Notes under the pieces: model-generated | Told to the model about the DNA's origin: nothing | Seen by the model: the letters and a program-made list of their open reading frames with translations, nothing else | The model's database searches: none | Program-made: the position numbers and the translations under genes | Assembly (NCBI RefSeq): GCF_012273655.1 | Contig: NZ_JAAWWP010000005.1 | Span: 310,001-374,000 of the forward strand | Length of the DNA stretch: 64,000 nt | Direction: 5' to 3' | From: Streptomyces physcomitrii | GTDB lineage: Bacteria > Actinomycetota > Actinomycetes > Streptomycetales > Streptomycetaceae | Shown here: positions 41,932 to 49,849 of the stretch, in pieces | How the letters are laid out: every line of letters starts with the position of its first letter | Numbering within the stretch: position 1 is the stretch's first letter

Positions 41932-42711
41932 ATGACCGCTGAGAACAGCCCGCCCGCGGCACGCAGCCGGATACCTCGCCGCCCCTCCGTCACCCACCGC
42001 CCATCCGAGGCCGACGGACCTCCCCACCCGTCCGTCCGGCGGGCAAGTGCCGCCTCGGAGGACGCCGTTCACAGCGTGGCGGCCGCGCTGAAGCCGAGGA
42101 TGCGGGGCTGGCTGCACGCCGGAGTGTTTCCCCTCGCGCTTGCCGGGGGCGTCGTTCTGATCACCGTTGCCCGCTCTGCTGCGGCGGTCGCCGCCTGCTC
42201 GGTGTACGCGCTCTCCGCCTGTCTGCTGTTCGGCACCAGTGCGCTCTACCACCGCGTGGCATGGGGTCCGCGCGGTGAGTCCGTCCTGCGGCGGCTGGAC
42301 CACGCGAACATCTTCCTGATCATCGCCGGCTCCTACACGCCTCTGGCCGTGTTGCTGCTGCCCGCCGGGGAGCAGCGGATTCTGCTGGTCCTGGTGTGGG
42401 GCGGAGCCGTGGCCGGCATCGCGTTCCGCGTCTTCTGGCTCGGTGCGCCGCGCCGGCTCTACACGCTGTGCTACATCGCGCTGGGCTGGGCCGCCGTCTT
42501 CTACCTGCCCGGCTTCGCACACGCCGGCGGCACCACGGTGGCCGTCCTCGTCGTCGTCGGTGGTCTCCTCTACACCGCGGGCGCCACCGTGTACGGCCTC
42601 AAGCGCCCCGATCCCTGGCCGCGCTGGTTCGGCTTCCACGAGGTCTTCCACCTGCTCACCATCGCCGCGTTCACCGCGCACTACACAGCCATCTTCCTGG
42701 GAGCGACCTGA
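41932..42711 (+). CDS. Hemolysin III (PAQR/YqfA-like) membrane protein
   Basis: A 259-residue member of the hemolysin III/PAQR group. Seven membrane segments follow a Pro/Arg-rich cytoplasmic N-terminus of about 60 residues. The conserved set is present: FGTSALYHR with Ser and His, LDHANIFLIIAGSYTP with Asp and His, and HEVFHLLTIAAF with paired His near the C-terminus. These residues form a metal-dependent hydrolase-like site in the superfamily. The bacterial role is poorly known, possibly lipid or membrane homeostasis. Confidence 0.9.
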   Translation: MTAENSPPAARSRIPRRPSVTHRPSEADGPPHPSVRRASAASEDAVHSVAAALKPRMRGWLHAGVFPLALAGGVVLITVARSAAAVAACSVYALSACLLFGTSALYHRVAWGPRGESVLRRLDHANIFLIIAGSYTPLAVLLLPAGEQRILLVLVWGGAVAGIAFRVFWLGAPRRLYTLCYIALGWAAVFYLPGFAHAGGTTVAVLVVVGGLLYTAGATVYGLKRPDPWPRWFGFHEVFHLLTIAAFTAHYTAIFLGAT

Positions 42712-43221
42712 CCCGGCGAGCCTTTCCCCGCCCACCCTGAGCCGGTCGGGCACCGGGGGTGACGGCCCGGACGAAGTCGCTGATCCGCAGGGCGGTCGGG
42801 CACCCGAGTCTGCGAAGGGACCGTCAGGACACGAAGGCGGCGACGGCCCTCACGACAAGGGCTCGGCTCTTCACCTGCGATCGGTCGACCGCCTACCGGG
42901 GCCTGCCGCACGATGCAGAGATGCGCCCGGACACAGGTCTATCTATTGCGGCCGGACAAGATTTCAGCTCACCGCCTGAAGAGTTTTTCTGCCGATGCAA
43001 GCAGCATACTGACAGCAAATGTACGGGCGCCGTTCCCGCGTGCTACTGTCGCTCTCAGTTGCAGTTGTGGTTCCCAAATCTTCCACGCTTGTCTCCGCAT
43101 TCGGCTGCGGAAAGCGTCTTGCGTTTCCGGCTTTTTCTGTTCTCCGGGTGGGGCATCATCGCGGCGACCCGGTGTCCACGGATCGTGGATGCCGGCGTAC
43201 TGCCCCATAAGGAGATTCGGC
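42712..43221. promoter_or_regulatory. 510-base region with the cold-shock gene leader
   Basis: No gene is seen. The last 250 bases are less GC-rich, with several T-runs (TTTTTCTG near 42985, TTTTTCTG near 43130). This fits a promoter and long structured leader such as cold-shock genes often have. AAGGAG at 43208 is the binding site. Confidence 0.45.
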
Positions 43222-43425
43222 ATGGCGTCCGGCACCGTCAAATGGTTCAACGCGGCCAAGGGCTTCGGTTTCATCGAGCAGGACGGCGGCGGCGCTGACG
43301 TGTTCGCACACTTCTCGAACATCGCCGCGCCAGACTTCTGCGAGCTGCTCGAAGGCCAGAAGGTCACCTTCGACATCGTTCTGGCCCCGAAGGGCCCGAC
43401 GGCCGAGAACATCGTTCCCGCCTGA
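43222..43425 (+). CDS. Cold-shock domain protein
   Basis: A 67-residue single-stranded nucleic acid chaperone. The two RNP motifs are visible: GFGFIEQ (RNP1) and DVFAHFS (RNP2), after VKWFNAAK. It has a five-stranded OB fold. It melts RNA structure on cold shift. AAGGAG precedes the ATG and a strong terminator follows, so it is monocistronic. The next gene is an RNA helicase, a common functional companion. Confidence 0.95.
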   Translation: MASGTVKWFNAAKGFGFIEQDGGGADVFAHFSNIAAPDFCELLEGQKVTFDIVLAPKGPTAENIVPA

Positions 43426-43440
43426 CGCCGAGCGTACTTC

Positions 43441-43482
43441 GCAGCTGGGGCCCGCATCCCTCGGGGTGCGGGCCCCAGCTGC
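43441..43482. terminator. Terminator of the cold-shock gene
   Basis: A perfect 16-bp stem (GCAGCTGGGGCCCGCA with its complement) around a ten-base loop, 15 bases after the stop. Confidence 0.85.
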
Positions 43483-43754
43483 GGGAATTACTTCCGAACT
43501 ACTTCCGCTGGTGCCGTCTGCGGGGACACATAACCCCCCAGATCCTTTCCAGGAGTACGCCCCGGTGGACCGCACCGATGCCCGGCATCTCACGCCGGTA
43601 TGACGTCAAACATTTCAGCACTCACGCCCCGCAGCGAATTCGCGGCACGACGAGTTCGCTTTCGCATTTCACACCGGCCCGTTCTTGTGGTTCTTCGCGC
43701 TGCACTTCTGCTGCGGAAATTCCTCGATACGTGCCGTACCGAGGAAGGTCCCAG
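43483..43754. promoter_or_regulatory. Helicase promoter and leader region
   Basis: About 270 bases with no supported gene between the cold-shock terminator and the helicase ATG. AT-richer patches near 43605-43680 may hold the promoter. GAGGAAGG before 43755 is the binding site. Confidence 0.4.
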
Positions 43755-45281
43755 ATGAACCCCACACGTACGAACGAGCGCACCTCCCGGACCCGCCGCG
43801 CCAACGGCCCCGTTTCCACTGCCGGTTCGGGCCGGGGAAGTCGCTCCGGCTCGCCCGTCCCCAGCCGTTCCGGTGGGCAGAGCCGTTCCGGTGGCCCGAG
43901 CCGTTCCGGTGGCCCGAGTCGGCGCGCCACCGCGGCCCAGGGCGAGTTCGCCCTGCCGGTCACGGTCACTCCCGCACTGCCCCCGGTCGGGGTATTCGCC
44001 GATCTCGACATGCCGAGGCAGCTGCTGGCCGCGCTGACCGCGCAGGGGGTGAGCGTCCCGTTCCCGATCCAGGGCGCGACCCTGCCCGACACCCTCGCGG
44101 GCCGTGACGCACTGGGCCGGGGGCGCACCGGCTCCGGCAAGACCCTCGCCTTCGGCCTGGCCCTGCTGGCCCGCACCACCGGTCAGCGAGCCGAGCCCCG
44201 CCGGCCCCTGGCCCTGGTCCTCGTGCCGACGCGCGAGCTGGCACAACAGGTCACCGACGCCTTGGCCCCCTACGCACGCTCGGTCGAGCTGCGGCTGGCC
44301 ACGGTCGTCGGCGGCATGTCGATCACACGGCAGGCCAACGCGCTGCGCGGCGGCGCCGAGGTCCTCGTGGCGACGCCGGGCCGGCTCAAGGACCTCATCG
44401 ACCGCGGCGACTGCCGGCTGGACCAAGTCGCGATCACCGTCCTCGACGAGGCCGACCAGATGGCCGACATGGGCTTCATGCCCCAGGTGACCGCGCTCCT
44501 GGACCAGGTCCGCCCGCACGGGCAGCGGATGCTGTTCTCCGCCACCCTGGACCGCAACGTCGACCGCCTGGTCCGCCGCTACCTCAACGACCCGGTCGTC
44601 CACTCCGTCGACCCCTCCGCCGGCGCGGTCACCACGATGGAGCACCACGTCCTCCACGTCCACGGCACCGACAAGCACCGCACGACGACACAGATCGCCG
44701 CACGCGAAAACCGGGTCATCATGTTCCTGGACACCAAGCGGGCGGTGGACAAGCTCACCGAACACCTGCTGGCCAACGGCGTGCGAGCCGCAGCGCTGCA
44801 CGGCGGGAAGGCGCAGTCGCAGCGCACCCGAACGCTGACCCAGTTCAGGACCGGGCACGTCACCGTGCTCGTGGCCACGAACGTCGCCGCACGCGGCATC
44901 CACGTCGACAACCTTGACCTCGTCGTCAACGTCGACCCGCCGAGCGACCACAAGGACTACCTTCACCGCGGCGGCCGAACCGCCCGGGCAGGGGAGTCCG
45001 GCAGCGTCGTCACCCTCGTCACCCCTCACCAGCGCCGTGACATGACCCGCCTCATGACCGCCGCGGGCATCGTGCCCCAGACCACCGAGGTCCGCTCCGG
45101 CGAAGAAGCACTCCACTGCATCACCGGGGCCCGGACCCCCTCAGGCGTCCCCGTGACGATCACCGCACCGGTGGTACAGCGGCGCCAGCGCAGTACCTCC
45201 TCACGTCGCCGCCGCAGCCCCGCCGCCGCGGCCCGGCGCGGCGTGGGCACACCGCGGCCCGCCTTCGACGCCGCAGCCTGA
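43755..45281 (+). CDS. DEAD-box RNA helicase
   Basis: A 508-residue ATP-dependent RNA helicase. It has an N-terminal low-complexity Arg/Ser/Gly arm with SGGPSRSGGPSR repeats. The core follows, with the Q motif region (FPIQGATL), Walker A GRTGSGKT, PTRELA, DEAD in VLDEADQM, SAT in LFSATLD, ARGIHVDNLD and HRGGRTAR. The C-terminus is a basic Arg/Ser-rich tail that could bind RNA. ATG 43755 with GAGGAAGG was chosen over an upstream in-frame start at 43578. Next to a cold-shock gene it probably unwinds mRNA or ribosomal RNA in stress. Confidence 0.93.
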   Translation: MNPTRTNERTSRTRRANGPVSTAGSGRGSRSGSPVPSRSGGQSRSGGPSRSGGPSRRATAAQGEFALPVTVTPALPPVGVFADLDMPRQLLAALTAQGVSVPFPIQGATLPDTLAGRDALGRGRTGSGKTLAFGLALLARTTGQRAEPRRPLALVLVPTRELAQQVTDALAPYARSVELRLATVVGGMSITRQANALRGGAEVLVATPGRLKDLIDRGDCRLDQVAITVLDEADQMADMGFMPQVTALLDQVRPHGQRMLFSATLDRNVDRLVRRYLNDPVVHSVDPSAGAVTTMEHHVLHVHGTDKHRTTTQIAARENRVIMFLDTKRAVDKLTEHLLANGVRAAALHGGKAQSQRTRTLTQFRTGHVTVLVATNVAARGIHVDNLDLVVNVDPPSDHKDYLHRGGRTARAGESGSVVTLVTPHQRRDMTRLMTAAGIVPQTTEVRSGEEALHCITGARTPSGVPVTITAPVVQRRQRSTSSRRRRSPAAAARRGVGTPRPAFDAAA

Positions 45282-45327
45282 GAACCCCGTGATCCGGAAA
45301 CTCACCCACCGCTGCAGGAGGCACCTT

Positions 45328-45732
45328 TTGACGCTGGTCCAGAGGCAAGCCCGCTCGACGAACACCCCCACCGCAGGCGGGACAGTCGCCGACGCCATGG
45401 ACACCGCCGGGCCGCAGGCCGATGACGACATGACCGTCGAGGTGGCCCTGTCCGTCATGGCCGGTGCCCGCACCACCCATCTGCTCGTCCGCGACGACAG
45501 CGGCCGGTGCACCGGACTGCTCACCAGCGCTCAGCTCGCGGCAGCCCCTGACGGATCCGCCTACTCGGACAGGGTCCGGCTACGGGACATCTCCGGCGCC
45601 CGCGGGCCGTTCACCTCGCCGAGGACCACCATGGCCGAAGCCGGGCACATGATGCGCCACAGCAACGTCGACGCCCTGCCCGTGGTCGACGAAGACGGCA
45701 GCGCCCTGGGCGTCCTCGCCCTTGCCCGCTGA
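45328..45732 (+). CDS. CBS-domain pair protein
   Basis: A 134-residue protein made of two CBS motifs. The first contains VADAMDTAGPQADDDMTVEV and the second ends NVDALPVVDEDGSALGVLAL. CBS pairs bind adenine nucleotides and sense energy state. TTG 45328 has AGGAGG six bases upstream, better than the GTG at 45289, which has none. It follows the helicase closely and may share its transcript. Confidence 0.82.
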   Translation: MTLVQRQARSTNTPTAGGTVADAMDTAGPQADDDMTVEVALSVMAGARTTHLLVRDDSGRCTGLLTSAQLAAAPDGSAYSDRVRLRDISGARGPFTSPRTTMAEAGHMMRHSNVDALPVVDEDGSALGVLALAR

Positions 45733-45787
45733 GCCGTCCCCCACCGCACCAGAGCCACTCCCCTGCCCTTCTCTCCTGTGAGGCATC

Positions 45788-46090
45788 ATGCGCTGTGTCA
45801 TCGCCCGCTTCCCGTTCGACCTGACCAGGAGCGGCGTCCTGGAATCGATGGAGGGCATCAAGCCCGAACAGGCGACCGGCCAATCCGTGATCATCGGCCG
45901 ACGCACCTACCCCGCCAAACAGGTCGGACAGGTCATCACCCGCCAGGACCGCCGCGACTTCAGCGCCGGCGAAGTCCTGCGGGCCATGGCGCAACTCGGC
46001 TTCACCTGCCGCGACCAGGCCCCGGTCCTCGCCCCCACTCGGGTTCTCACCCCCTTGCAGCAGGCATCCGCGATGCTCGGAGGCTCCTAG
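45788..46090 (+). CDS. Small conserved-looking protein, 100 aa
   Basis: Starts at ATG 45788 after a short gap from the CBS gene. The protein is basic with no signal or membrane segment: RFPFDLTRSGV at the N-terminus and a helical C-terminus ending MLGGS. Codon use is normal for the host. I do not recognise the family. Its place behind the cold-shock, helicase and CBS genes suggests a stress-related set. Confidence 0.65.
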   Translation: MRCVIARFPFDLTRSGVLESMEGIKPEQATGQSVIIGRRTYPAKQVGQVITRQDRRDFSAGEVLRAMAQLGFTCRDQAPVLAPTRVLTPLQQASAMLGGS

Positions 46091-46123
46091 GGCCGGTTCG
46101 GGTGGCCCGACCGTGCCGCTGGA

Positions 46124-47143
46124 TCATGCGCCCCGCGGCTGGAGGTAGCGGGCCAGCAGGTCGTCCAGGCTGACCGTGCCGGTGAGCCTTCCCGCGCCGT
46201 CGCGGACCACGGCAAGCGATGCCCTGCGCCGACGCAGGATCTCGATCGCCTCTGCGACCGTGGTGTCCTCCACCAGTTCGGGCACGGGGCGTGCGAGCGC
46301 GCGAGCGCCGGCGGACCGCCCGCGTGCTCGCGCCACGAGGACGTCCCGGGCGTGCACCGAGCCGAGAATCGCGTCCTCCTGGCGGACCAGCAGCCGGGTG
46401 CGGTCGTGAGCGGCGGCCAGGCTCAGGATCTGCTGCGCCTCGGCGTCGGCGTCGACGGCGACCATGCCGGCGGCCGGGACCAGTACGTCACGCACGGGTG
46501 TCTCGGGCTCGGTCAGTGAGCGCGTCAGCAGGTCGGAGTCCGTCTCACTGATCAAGCCGAGCCGTTCGGACTCCGCCACCAGGTGGGCGAGCTGCTCCCG
46601 GTTGTGGACAGCGGCCAGTTCGTCGCGCGGAGTGACCCGGCAGAGGCGGACCAGCACGTTGCTGATCCTGTTCAGGACGCGGATCAGCGGCCGTACAGCG
46701 GTCGCGACGGCGCGGAAGGGGGGAGACAGCAGCATCGCCGAACGCTCGGGATGGGCGATGGCCCAGGACTTGGGCGCCATCTCGCCGAGAACCATGTGCA
46801 GGAAGACCACGACGATCATGGCCACCGCGAAGGCCACGCCGTGGCTGAGCGCGGTGGGCAGGCCCACGTGGCGCAGCAGGGGGTCCAGTTCGTGGGAGAT
46901 CGCGGGCTTGGAGACCGAGCCCAGGCCCAAGGTGCAGACGGTGATGCCGAGTTGGGCACCGGCCAGCATCAGCGAGAGCTCCCGCATGCCGGCCAGTGCG
47001 GCCTTCGCGCCGCGCTGTCCGTCGGCCGCGGCCTTCTCCATGCGGTGCCGCTTGGCGGCGACCAGCGCGAACTCGGCCGCGACGAAGAATCCGCTGCCGA
47101 CGAGCAGGAGGACGGTGACGAACAGAGCCATCGGGAAACTCAT
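46124..47143 (-). CDS. CNNM/CorC-type (DUF21 plus CBS) membrane protein B
   Basis: A 339-residue protein with a DUF21-type membrane domain (first about 160 residues, with AAEFALVAAKRHRMEK after helix 1 and LGEMAPKSWAIAHPE) and a CBS pair (TPVRDVLVP, then TVAEAIEIL to LDDLLARYL). Relatives act in Mg or Co homeostasis. The start overlaps the preceding gene's stop (ATGA), so both halves are made together and may form a heterodimer. It lacks the CorC-HlyC C-terminal domain. Confidence 0.88.
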   Translation of the reverse strand: MSFPMALFVTVLLLVGSGFFVAAEFALVAAKRHRMEKAAADGQRGAKAALAGMRELSLMLAGAQLGITVCTLGLGSVSKPAISHELDPLLRHVGLPTALSHGVAFAVAMIVVVFLHMVLGEMAPKSWAIAHPERSAMLLSPPFRAVATAVRPLIRVLNRISNVLVRLCRVTPRDELAAVHNREQLAHLVAESERLGLISETDSDLLTRSLTEPETPVRDVLVPAAGMVAVDADAEAQQILSLAAAHDRTRLLVRQEDAILGSVHARDVLVARARGRSAGARALARPVPELVEDTTVAEAIEILRRRRASLAVVRDGAGRLTGTVSLDDLLARYLQPRGA

Positions 47144-48477
47144 GCCCGGTCCTCCGCCTTCTCGGCCGACCGCTCGATGCGGATCCGTTCGGGAACGTGC
47201 CGGTGCAGGGTGAGCACGTCGATCACGGCGCCACCACCTCCGCGCAACGGCACGAGGAGCCGGTCACCGACCGCCGGGAAGCGGCCGAGCCGGTCGACGA
47301 CGAGCCCGGCCACGGTCGCGTAGTCGTCCTCCTCGGGCAACTCGACACCCGTCGCCGCGGCCACCTCGTCCAGACGGCACCCGGCGTCCACCAACCAGCC
47401 GTCGCCGTCCGCGACTGCCACCTCGGTGACGGCGTCCGACTCGTCGGCGATGTCACCCACCAGTTCCTCGGCGATGTCCTCGTAGGTGACGACACCGGCC
47501 ACGCCTCCGTGCTCGTCCAGGACCACGGCGAACTCGTCGTCGTGCTCACGCATCCGCTCCACGGCGTCCGGCAGCGGCAAGGTGTCCGGCAGCAGCAAGG
47601 GGCGCCGGGCCACCGCCGCGGCCACGGTGTCCGTGGCCCGGTCGGCGGGCAGCCCCACCAGTTCCCGCACGCCCAGTACGCCCGCGACCTCGTCCGGATG
47701 GTCCCCGAGCACGGGGTAGTTGGAGTGGCCGTGCTCGGCGATGAGGGCGATGGCCTCGGCGACGGTGGCGCGGTGGCGGACGAACACCGTGTCGGCTCGC
47801 GGCACCCTCACCTCGTGGAGCGTCCGCTCGGAGAACTCCAAGGCGTGGTCGAGCAGTTCGGCCGTTCCGCGGGGCAGCTCTCCCCGTTCGTGGGACTCTC
47901 CGATCAGGTGGCCCAGCTCCTCCAGGGTGGCACCGTGGTGGAGTTCCTCGACCGGTTCGATGCCGATCCGGCGGAGCAGCCTGCCGGCCGCCCCGTCGAA
48001 GATCCGGACGACCGGGCCGACCGCCTTCAGATAGCCCAGGGTGGAGCCGGCCAGTGCCTTGGCCAGCCGTTCCGGAACGGCGATGGCGAGGTTCTTCGGG
48101 GCCAGCTCACCCAGCACCATCTGGACCACCGTGGCCAGGACGAAGGCGAGGACGACCGAGATCCCGGTGACGGCACTGCCGGGGATGCCGATACCGGACA
48201 GCGCGGGCCGCAGCAGCGCGGAGACCGAGGGCTCCGCGATGAAGCCGACCACCAGACCGGTCACCGTGATGCCGAGCTGGGCGCCCGAGAGCATGAACGA
48301 CAGCCGCTCCAGTACGGTCAGGGCGCGGGCGGCCTTCCTGTCCCCCTCCGCCGCCTCACGGGCGAGGGCCAGCCGGTCGGCCGAGACGTAGGCGAATTCC
48401 TGGGCGACGAAATAGCCGGTGCCCGCGGTCAGTACGAAGACCGCCAGCACTCCCAGCCAGGCTTCCACGGCGCTCAT
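47140..48477 (-). CDS. CNNM/CorC-type membrane protein A with transporter-associated domain
   Basis: A 445-residue paralogue of the next gene. A DUF21 membrane domain (FVAQEFAYVSADRLAL, LGELAPKNLAIAVPE) is followed by two CBS motifs and a C-terminal CorC/HlyC domain (DGWLVDAGCRLDEV to DVLTLHRHVPERI). I chose ATG 48477; the open frame extends to 48621 but reads as a Pro/Arg-rich upstream stretch. The pair probably forms one complex in divalent metal efflux or sensing. Confidence 0.88.
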   Translation of the reverse strand: MSAVEAWLGVLAVFVLTAGTGYFVAQEFAYVSADRLALAREAAEGDRKAARALTVLERLSFMLSGAQLGITVTGLVVGFIAEPSVSALLRPALSGIGIPGSAVTGISVVLAFVLATVVQMVLGELAPKNLAIAVPERLAKALAGSTLGYLKAVGPVVRIFDGAAGRLLRRIGIEPVEELHHGATLEELGHLIGESHERGELPRGTAELLDHALEFSERTLHEVRVPRADTVFVRHRATVAEAIALIAEHGHSNYPVLGDHPDEVAGVLGVRELVGLPADRATDTVAAAVARRPLLLPDTLPLPDAVERMREHDDEFAVVLDEHGGVAGVVTYEDIAEELVGDIADESDAVTEVAVADGDGWLVDAGCRLDEVAAATGVELPEEDDYATVAGLVVDRLGRFPAVGDRLLVPLRGGGGAVIDVLTLHRHVPERIRIERSAEKAEDRA

Positions 48478-48820
48478 TCCGCACCGCCGCGCCGCGTGCC
48501 GTGTCCGAGGAGATGCGTGCCGTACCCGAGGAGATGCGGGCGGGACGGTCGGATCTTGCGTGCCATGGGGTCCGTCGGTCTGGCGGACAAGCTCTAGCTC
48601 CCTCTTCGGATGTGCGGACACAACGATTCTGGCGGAAAACGGGTTCCCGGCATCTCCGCGTGCCGCCCCCTCGCGGCAGGTCCGCCGCCTGCCCCGTCCC
48701 GGCAGGCCGCCGAGGGCACCCCCTCGCCTGTCTCCTCTGGCCAGGCCAGGAGCGTCTTTCGGCCTTTCCGGAGGCGGTCGGCCGGAGCGCGTCTCCTGCC
48801 CGCGAGGCCGACTCTATGCT

Positions 48821-48836
48821 TCTACGCGTTTGTAGA
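48821..48836. promoter_or_regulatory. BlaI-like 16-bp operator before the helix-hairpin gene
   Basis: TCTAC-GCGTTT-GTAGA, ending 45 bases before the GTG at 48882. The same layout occurs before the lipoprotein gene at 49398. Confidence 0.6.
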
Positions 48837-48881
48837 GAAAGGCCCGGGGCGACCCCGGCCGCGCATCCCTGGAGACGACAC

Positions 48882-49100
48882 GTGGCTTCGATCGATCTGA
48901 ACAAGGTGCTGGACAAGGCATGGGCGGACAAGAGCCTGCCGGAGGTGCTCGCCGCCCCGGTCGCGGCGCTGAAGGGCGTCTCCGACCGTGACGGCGAACT
49001 GCTCGAAGAGGCGTTCGGAGTCAAGACGGTCGCGGACCTGGCCGAGTTGAAGTACGTCCGCTGGGCCCAGGCACTCGCCGCCCTCGAAGCCGCCAAGTAG
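48882..49100 (+). CDS. Small helical protein, 72 aa
   Basis: GTG 48882 has GGAG eight bases upstream. Earlier in-frame starts read through non-protein-like DNA. The product is acidic with two or three helices and a VSDRDGELLEEAFGVKTVADL segment resembling helix-hairpin-helix repeats. It has no cysteine and no signal. A palindromic operator lies upstream and a strong hairpin downstream. The function is not known; similar short proteins occur widely in Streptomyces. Confidence 0.75.
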   Translation: MASIDLNKVLDKAWADKSLPEVLAAPVAALKGVSDRDGELLEEAFGVKTVADLAELKYVRWAQALAALEAAK

Positions 49101-49117
49101 TCCCGGCAGGCGGCCTC

Positions 49118-49154
49118 GGTGCCGTCCGTCCGCACCATCGGGCCGGACGGCACC
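49118..49154. terminator. Terminator of the 72-aa gene
   Basis: GGTGCCGTCCG pairs with CGGACGGCACC across a 15-base loop, 18 bases after the stop. Confidence 0.7.
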
Positions 49155-49337
49155 CTCCCATGGGACATGCGTACGCGCGCCGACGAGGTCGGCGACTCCG
49201 TCGAGGGCGACAGCGAGGGAGAGGACTGAGCCCCCGACCGCCCACCGGGCCCCGTAGCGAGCGGCTCACGCAGCAGCACCCAGTGGCACCCAGCAGCACG
49301 CAGCAGCGCTCAGCGGTCCGACGCGGACGGGCGATCT

Positions 49338-49353
49338 TCTACAGCCGTGTAGA
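49338..49353. promoter_or_regulatory. BlaI-like 16-bp operator before the lipoprotein gene
   Basis: TCTACA-GCCG-TGTAGA, a perfect palindrome containing TACA/TGTA half-sites like those of BlaI/MecI/CopY repressors. It ends 44 bases before ATG 49398. Confidence 0.6.
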
Positions 49354-49397
49354 TTGTCACGCGGTTTCTGAAGACACGTAGGGAGTTCTGCATCATC

Positions 49398-49757
49398 ATG
49401 ATCCATCCGCCCCGGGGCCGGTCCGGCCGAATAGCGCACCCGTCGGTCACCGTACTCACCCTCGCCCTCACGGCTCTGGTCTTATCGGGCTGCGGCAAGG
49501 ACAAGCACGACGAGACGACCGCGTTCGACACCTTCGTCGAGCGTCACCGATGCGAGGACCTGAAGCGCGGCAGCGACGGCGACATCGACCTCTCCTGCAT
49601 CGACCCGCAGAGCGGTCGGCGAGTCGACATCGAGTTCGAGGCGAACGACCGCCCCGGGCAGTACTTCACGGACACGACATTCGGCGGAATCGTGCACGTC
49701 TTCACTCCCGACGAGGTCCGCAAGTCGAAGGCCCACGCCAAGGCAAAGAGGTCCTGA
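49398..49757 (+). CDS. Small lipoprotein, 119 aa
   Basis: An N-terminal positive region, a hydrophobic helix (VTVLTLALTALVL) and the lipobox LSGC near residue 33 mark a membrane-anchored lipoprotein. The exported part is about 85 residues with two Cys (HRCEDL, LSCIDP) that may form a disulfide, and a Lys-rich end. The family is not recognised. A BlaI-type operator precedes it, so it may belong to a cell-wall or metal stress regulon. Confidence 0.75.
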   Translation: MIHPPRGRSGRIAHPSVTVLTLALTALVLSGCGKDKHDETTAFDTFVERHRCEDLKRGSDGDIDLSCIDPQSGRRVDIEFEANDRPGQYFTDTTFGGIVHVFTPDEVRKSKAHAKAKRS

Positions 49758-49849
49758 GCCCCGGGCCGGCACCCGCACATGAGAGGCACCGCGTTCGGGT
49801 CAGGCGCACTCCCGGGTACGGGGATGTCCGGCCACCGCGGTGCGCCGGT

